Assembly: GCF_905220415.1 (NCBI RefSeq)
Contig: NC_059568.1
Span: forward strand, 2,542,001-2,606,000
Direction of reading: 5' to 3'
Origin: Colias croceus
Taxonomy: Eukaryota; Arthropoda; Insecta; Lepidoptera; Pieridae
Length of the DNA stretch: 64,000 nt
The position numbers and the translations under genes were made by a program. Positions within the stretch are counted from its first letter, which is position 1, and each line of letters begins with the position of its first letter. Under the pieces are notes generated by a model. The model did not search any database and was not told the origin of the DNA. It was given only the letters and a program-made list of their open reading frames with translations. Positions 59,504 to 64,000 of this stretch are shown here, piece after piece.

Positions 59504-59610
59504 CAAACGCACACACACTCATGCGCATGTACACACGCACGCACGCTCACACTCACGCACGCAAACACGCACATCATTCATACTCATGCACACACACACA
59601 CACAAACATA
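59504..59610 (+). repeat. CA-rich cryptic microsatellite
   Basis: About 100 bases consist mainly of CACACA, CGCACGCA and CTCACACTCA words on one strand. The histidine- and threonine-rich frame at 59406-59681 is a by-product of this composition. Confidence 0.8.
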
Positions 59611-62083
59611 TCACCCAAGAAGCTTATGATGGTATGTTACAAAGTTTAATTAATATACTAGTGTGCAATATTAAAATCTAAGTAAATATGAATGTGTGCG
59701 TATTATGAGCAACCTAATATAATATAATATTAAACATCACAAATAATTACTTAAATGATGTAAGTACTTATGTAATAATTTGTAAGATCATAGCATCTTT
59801 GGCTCCCATAGCAATGACATTTTGTGTGCATTAGAGGATATTTAAGAATATCAAACTTATTATTAAAATAAATAGTTTTATATTATAAGTTTCATACGAT
59901 TGCGAAAGGAGTAGTGATCTTGAAGGATTACAAATAATGACGTGATTAATAATAATCGTGTACTAATAATAATAAACCCTTGCATGCTAAACCTCTGCTA
60001 ATAATAGTGTGGACGGAGAAAAGCCGTCTGATAACGGGCAATTAAAATAAAATAAAGTTATCAACACACTGGCGTTTACATGAACAAAAATTGTCGATGC
60101 ATTCACACCTTTACAGCTTTACGGAATGTTTTGAAGTAACACAATATAAGCCAAAATTCGATGCAATAGTTAAAACTAATAAAAAAATAATAAATTGTAT
60201 GACCTTAACCCTACGATGATAAACGCATTGTAATGTATGCAGATATATATAAAGTTTGCCCTAAGAGAGATAGATTCCAACTGCCTTAGTACTGCATTGA
60301 AAGAAAAGTCCACATTTATTGATTGTAGTTGACAACAAAACACACTTTCTCTTGTAACATCTTTTCAAAAAAGATAACACTTCCTACAGTTCTTGTTTGG
60401 GAGCTGATAGACACTTTACATAGGTATATTTGCTCTTTGTAAACGCGAAACGATTGGAGAATTTATCTGCATAATATAAAAAATGGAACTTCAATAAATC
60501 AAAGAACCTAGGTACCTATTAAGAGTCCAATGTACGTTTGAAATAAAATCTTTTTCTTAGAACATGTTAAATATTAAATAAAAGGATTTTCTATTACCAA
60601 TAGAACGGAGAATTTTCGCGTATTGAAAACTTTAATAATCCGCTTAGTTCGCAGGTGTTTTTGTATTCAGATTTTACACGAAAATAAATATTGAATACAT
60701 TTTTATAGAGTATTAAAACTCAAATACCTATTCAAAAAGGTTACAGCCATATAGCGGGAGTATAGAATAGGAATAAACATTATAAATAATAATATTATAA
60801 AATTATAATAATGTAAAAATAAATGGAATGTTTCTGAGCCATAATGTTGTTAAAAAATGTATGTATTCTGTGTCCGCGGGAAATGAAGATTCTTCTTTTA
60901 ATAATAATTAAACCAGTATAAAGACAGAAGGAAGGTATCTCAAGGGCCCGTAGTACTAACTTAATTACTACTACGGGCCTATTTATCTGATAACTTACAT
61001 TAATATTTGTGTAAGAACTTATTTTAAGTTATAGTATCTAACTACTTTACGTACCTTATTAAAGAAAATCATCGCACAGCGCGATTAAATACTTAGTTTT
61101 TCTGCGAAAAAATACAGTAAATAGTTATAAATTATAATCAAATAAATCGAGATTGATGTGGATGTGCGTACTTTCAAAGTGAAAACCTCCTTTAAATGAT
61201 TGAGAAAAAAGTTAAATTACAAAATATACTGATGTAAATGAGGATATAATATTATACAATTATACATAATATAGTGCTCACAAGGGCTTCCTGCTTATTG
61301 TATTATCGCAGTGATCAATCTCCTATCGTTCTAGGAGAGTCTATGAAATATTTGCAATAGGTCTATATATTATATAATTCTAAACCTTATAGTATGCATA
61401 TAGATAATAGTTACAGATGTTGCGTTATGATTGTCTTTCAGTAACACTAGTTCTTAGGTCGTCTATAATATACGTAATAAATACTGATAATAATTTTATG
61501 ATATTACACGTTTATAAAAATTAGTCTTTTAGACACCTTAAGCTAAGATTCTTACTGTATTTTAGAAATTCTACAACATGTATATCGCTAAGCTAATGTT
61601 AAGAAAATTCTACGGAAATTCGTGAATGTTAAAAGTTTTTACACTTACAAATATCCTGTACTTTCGTTCAGGTGACCCAAATTCTAAAAATACTAGTTGT
61701 AGAAAAATATTTTTTTCATTTTTTTTCTTTAAAATTGGATAGCTAACTAGGCATAATATGATGAATCCTGACACTCAGCATAAAGGTATAATATTACGTA
61801 AAACAAGAATACTCGGCTAATACTCTGCTTTACTCGCATTAAACATTTAGGCTGGAACATGGAGCCATCATTAGAAAGATAGTCCGAAAATCACTGACAT
61901 AAAGAGTCCATTGGTTTACACCAGATCGTCTTCATCGTATCACATAATTTCACGCGAAATATGCTGTAAATGCGTCGGGAGGTAACGGAGTGGAGCGGAT
62001 TCAAGCGACCTGGAACTTGCTGGAGGGGATTCGAAAGAAACGCGAAGCGCGCGTCTCTGGATCGCCGGGGTGGGGGCACGCTG
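59611..62083. other. AT-rich region downstream of the LRR gene
   Basis: This includes the 3' untranslated region of the minus-strand LRR gene, whose end I cannot fix. A small hairpin with 11-bp GC-rich arms (GGCCCGTAGTA and TACTACGGGCC) lies at 60945-60979. Confidence 0.45.
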
Positions 62084-63829
62084 TTAGCTGCCTTTAGTGA
62101 CCAGATGGTAAGGAGCATGGATAGTCGCCACGCTACCCAACTCCGTCTGGCCGAGTAATTCCTCCGGATGTTCGCGAGCATGTTCCCTGCGTTTCTCTTC
62201 GTTCGTATAGTAGTGCGCGGTGCGACGCCTCGAGCAGCACAAAGCTCCCGCTATAGCTGCGAACACTGCCACACACAATAACATCAGTCCCGCTATCACG
62301 CTCATCTGAGCTTCGTGGGTCGTCACACAGGGCTCTAGCTTTTCAAAATCCAGTTCGCCAAATGTTATGCCATGAAGTCGTAACGGTGAATGGCACGTCA
62401 GGTGCCGTATGCTCGAATTCAATACTGTTGTTGCCATGTAAACGAGCATAGTTCCAGTGGAACATCGATCGCATCGCCAGTGATTTTTAGATAAATCCAC
62501 GTGAGCTATAGCCTCGAGACGTTGAAGGTCGTCTTCGTTCAATGTATGCAACTTGTTTCGAGATATGTCCAACTTTTGTAAGAACTTAGTTTTGGTGAGC
62601 AATTTATACGGAAATTTTGTCAGTTTATTCCAAGATATATCGAGGGCGACTAGATGTTCGTTGTAAGTAAAGAAGTTTGGTGGAATTTCTTGCAATGATA
62701 AATTGGCGAGTCCAACACCGTGAATGTCCGGGAGAATTTGCAGCACAATAGCAATTTCGTTGAGTGGTAAATTGTTGCCACTGAAATTAATTGTTTTCAG
62801 GGAATCGACAACCGGTGCAAATGTTTGTAGGTGGAACCTGTCAATTTTGTTGTGACTTATATCCAGGTGCATGAGGGCGGTCAGGTTGGTGAGGGCGGCG
62901 GGCGCCAGCAAGGCGAGACGGTTGCGTGCGAGGGCCAGCACACGTAATTCCCGATTCCTCCCGAACATGTTGTCAACAATTACCGACAACTGATTTCCGT
63001 CTAATTTCAACTTTTTCAACTTTTTGAGGCTTATAAATTCATCCGATGTCAAATATTTAAACAAGTTCTCACCCAGATCCAATTCCTCCAAGTGCGGCAC
63101 GAGATGATATATTTGAGTGTTAACTCTTCGCAACAAACATCGTCGGCACTTGAAATATCGTAAATGTTGAATGTCCTTGAACACTTCAGGGTTCAAATCC
63201 GCCAAGGGGTTGTCGCTCAGATCCAAATATGATAGTTTAGCGAGCATACGAAACAGGCGAGGTACTAATGTTGATATTTGATTTTGCGACAAGGTTAACG
63301 TCCTCAAAGCGGTAAGGTGCCGGAATGTTTCGCTCGGCATCTGCTCGATATTGTTATGATCGAGGAATAATTCCGTCAAATTTATGAGGCCGCGGAAATT
63401 ATCTGCGTCGATGCTCGTTAAGTTATTGTGCGTGAGGTTTAGAACTCGTAGATTTTGTAGGCCCCAGAAGGAATACTGTCCTATGGATGGGACATTCGAG
63501 TTGACGATGTGCAGCTCTTTGAGGTTAGTGAAGGGGGCAGGTTGGGTGAAAATGGGTCCGATGGTGAGGTAATTGGGTCGTTCCGGAGGAGCGGCGATGA
63601 TGACGACGTCAGCGGTCCGGTCGAGGAGGTCGACGGGAATTGCGCTCTGGTCACCAAGCGTACATTCTACACGTAGTTCGCTCTCGGCCGCGGGGTTCAG
63701 TACATGTCGACATGAACACTCGCTGGGGCACCTTGAGGCGCCGCCAGCAGTGGTCGTCAGTGTAGATACTAAGCATCCTAGCAGCAACAGAATCGACCTC
63801 CTGCAACAAAGAAACTTTATTATTGTCAT
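62084..63829 (-). CDS. Leucine-rich repeat single-pass membrane protein
   Basis: The frame encodes 581 residues. In order it shows a hydrophobic signal segment (about 12-30), an LRRNT-type cysteine cluster CPSECSC (34-40) with Cys 56, about 15 leucine-rich repeats (about 100-448, e.g. LRVLNLTHNNLTSIDADNF), an LRRCT cap (Cys 453, 456, 479, 501), a membrane helix (509-532), then SRRR and a 49-residue cytoplasmic tail ending HLVTKGS. This is the layout of extracellular LRR adhesion or receptor proteins in insects. The ligand and exact orthologue are not identified. A strong acceptor, TTTCTTTGTTGCAG|G, lies at 63801, 28 bases inside the frame. The first nine codons may therefore be intron and the true start may lie in an exon further right, outside the window. 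Several N-glycosylation sites (e.g. NLT, NFS) are present. No TIR or kinase domain is seen. Confidence 0.88.
   Translation of the reverse strand: MTIIKFLCCRRSILLLLGCLVSTLTTTAGGASRCPSECSCRHVLNPAAESELRVECTLGDQSAIPVDLLDRTADVVIIAAPPERPNYLTIGPIFTQPAPFTNLKELHIVNSNVPSIGQYSFWGLQNLRVLNLTHNNLTSIDADNFRGLINLTELFLDHNNIEQMPSETFRHLTALRTLTLSQNQISTLVPRLFRMLAKLSYLDLSDNPLADLNPEVFKDIQHLRYFKCRRCLLRRVNTQIYHLVPHLEELDLGENLFKYLTSDEFISLKKLKKLKLDGNQLSVIVDNMFGRNRELRVLALARNRLALLAPAALTNLTALMHLDISHNKIDRFHLQTFAPVVDSLKTINFSGNNLPLNEIAIVLQILPDIHGVGLANLSLQEIPPNFFTYNEHLVALDISWNKLTKFPYKLLTKTKFLQKLDISRNKLHTLNEDDLQRLEAIAHVDLSKNHWRCDRCSTGTMLVYMATTVLNSSIRHLTCHSPLRLHGITFGELDFEKLEPCVTTHEAQMSVIAGLMLLCVAVFAAIAGALCCSRRRTAHYYTNEEKRREHAREHPEELLGQTELGSVATIHAPYHLVTKGS
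63801..63814 (-). other. Probable 3' splice site near the apparent start of the LRR gene
   Basis: A pyrimidine-rich TTTCTTTGTTGCAG is followed by G at 63800. It fits the insect acceptor consensus well and would join an upstream exon to a sequence encoding RSILLLLGC, the hydrophobic core of the signal peptide. No matching upstream exon is recognised in the remaining 170 bases. Confidence 0.55.
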
Positions 63830-64000
63830 TCACAGTACAGTGGATTTAATATTTTGGCAAGGTTTTGGCATACACGAAATTGGTTCCAATTTAAATTGTT
63901 ATCTATTGGAAAAAAAAATTGTAATTTCGAAGATCCTTACTTCTTAATAAACAAAAAAATATATACAAAATAGTTCGTGCTATGTACAAAAAAGGAAATG
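63830..64000. other. Sequence upstream of the LRR coding frame
   Basis: It is AT-rich and without a recognised exon. It is either intron or 5' flank depending on where the gene really starts. Confidence 0.5.

Noticed and set aside
59406..59681. His/Thr-rich 91-residue open frame
   Set aside because: The unusual composition comes from the CA-rich microsatellite, with no start, splice or domain support.
60945..60979. GC hairpin as a transcription terminator
   Set aside because: Rho-independent terminators are not expected in an insect nuclear genome. It is more likely a remnant of a repeat or chance.

Overview
The window reads as a piece of a lepidopteran (moth or butterfly) nuclear genome. 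The evidence is strong AT bias, very low gene density, spliced eukaryotic genes, and many interspersed repeats of kinds familiar from Lepidoptera: Helitron-type elements ending in GCGGGCGAAGCCGCGGGCGG...CTAG, elements carrying GACTTCAAAAAAAGGAGG, repeats carrying GGCCAAGTGCGAGTCGGACT, and elements with GAAGTGAAACTTCTTT ends. The species cannot be named from sequence alone. No bacterial, viral or CRISPR-like system was found.

Two protein-coding genes can be supported, both on the minus strand. The first is a two-exon gene (coding exons 37607-37337 and 35064-34631, intron about 2.27 kb). Joined in phase it gives a 234-residue NDUFS8/TYKY-type subunit of respiratory complex I, with both 4Fe-4S motifs intact. 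Its N-terminal region is unusual and rich in proline and cysteine, and it has several substitutions in an otherwise strongly conserved C-terminus, so it may be a divergent paralogue. The second, at the right edge (63829-62084), is a type I membrane protein with about 15 leucine-rich repeats, LRRNT and LRRCT cysteine caps, one membrane helix and a 49-residue tail. A strong 3' splice site just after its apparent ATG suggests that the real start lies in an upstream exon.

The rest is intergenic or intronic DNA shaped by transposons. 1-5 kb holds a Helitron, LINE tails, a decayed RTE-type LINE end and a small TA-flanked MITE. 5-15 kb holds further Helitrons, a tRNA-derived SINE and a CR1/L2-like LINE end. 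15-20.5 kb is a nest of GACTTC-type elements, including a 183-bp inverted repeat that appears perfect. 21.6-26.4 kb has MITEs, a pogo/Tigger-like MITE and more Helitrons. 27.6-29.6 kb is a 2.04-kb TA-flanked element with terminal inverted repeats of about 470 bp and a dense internal motif pattern. 38.7-42.4 kb is another cluster of MITEs and Helitrons. 44.5-45.15 kb is a 619-bp near-perfect hairpin with a one-armed relative at 1.8-2.1 kb. 50.4-53.1 kb has two copies of a GC-rich family preceded by purine-rich DNA. 56-58 kb has two Helitrons, a tiny deletion derivative and a TTA-flanked MITE. 58-62 kb is AT-rich unique sequence with a CA-rich tract.

The most interesting points are the divergent NDUFS8-like gene, the large palindromic elements, the Helitrons that join 3' and 5' halves of different subfamilies, and the head-to-tail Helitron pairs. 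No intact transposase, helicase or reverse transcriptase gene is present, so every mobile element here is non-autonomous or decayed.
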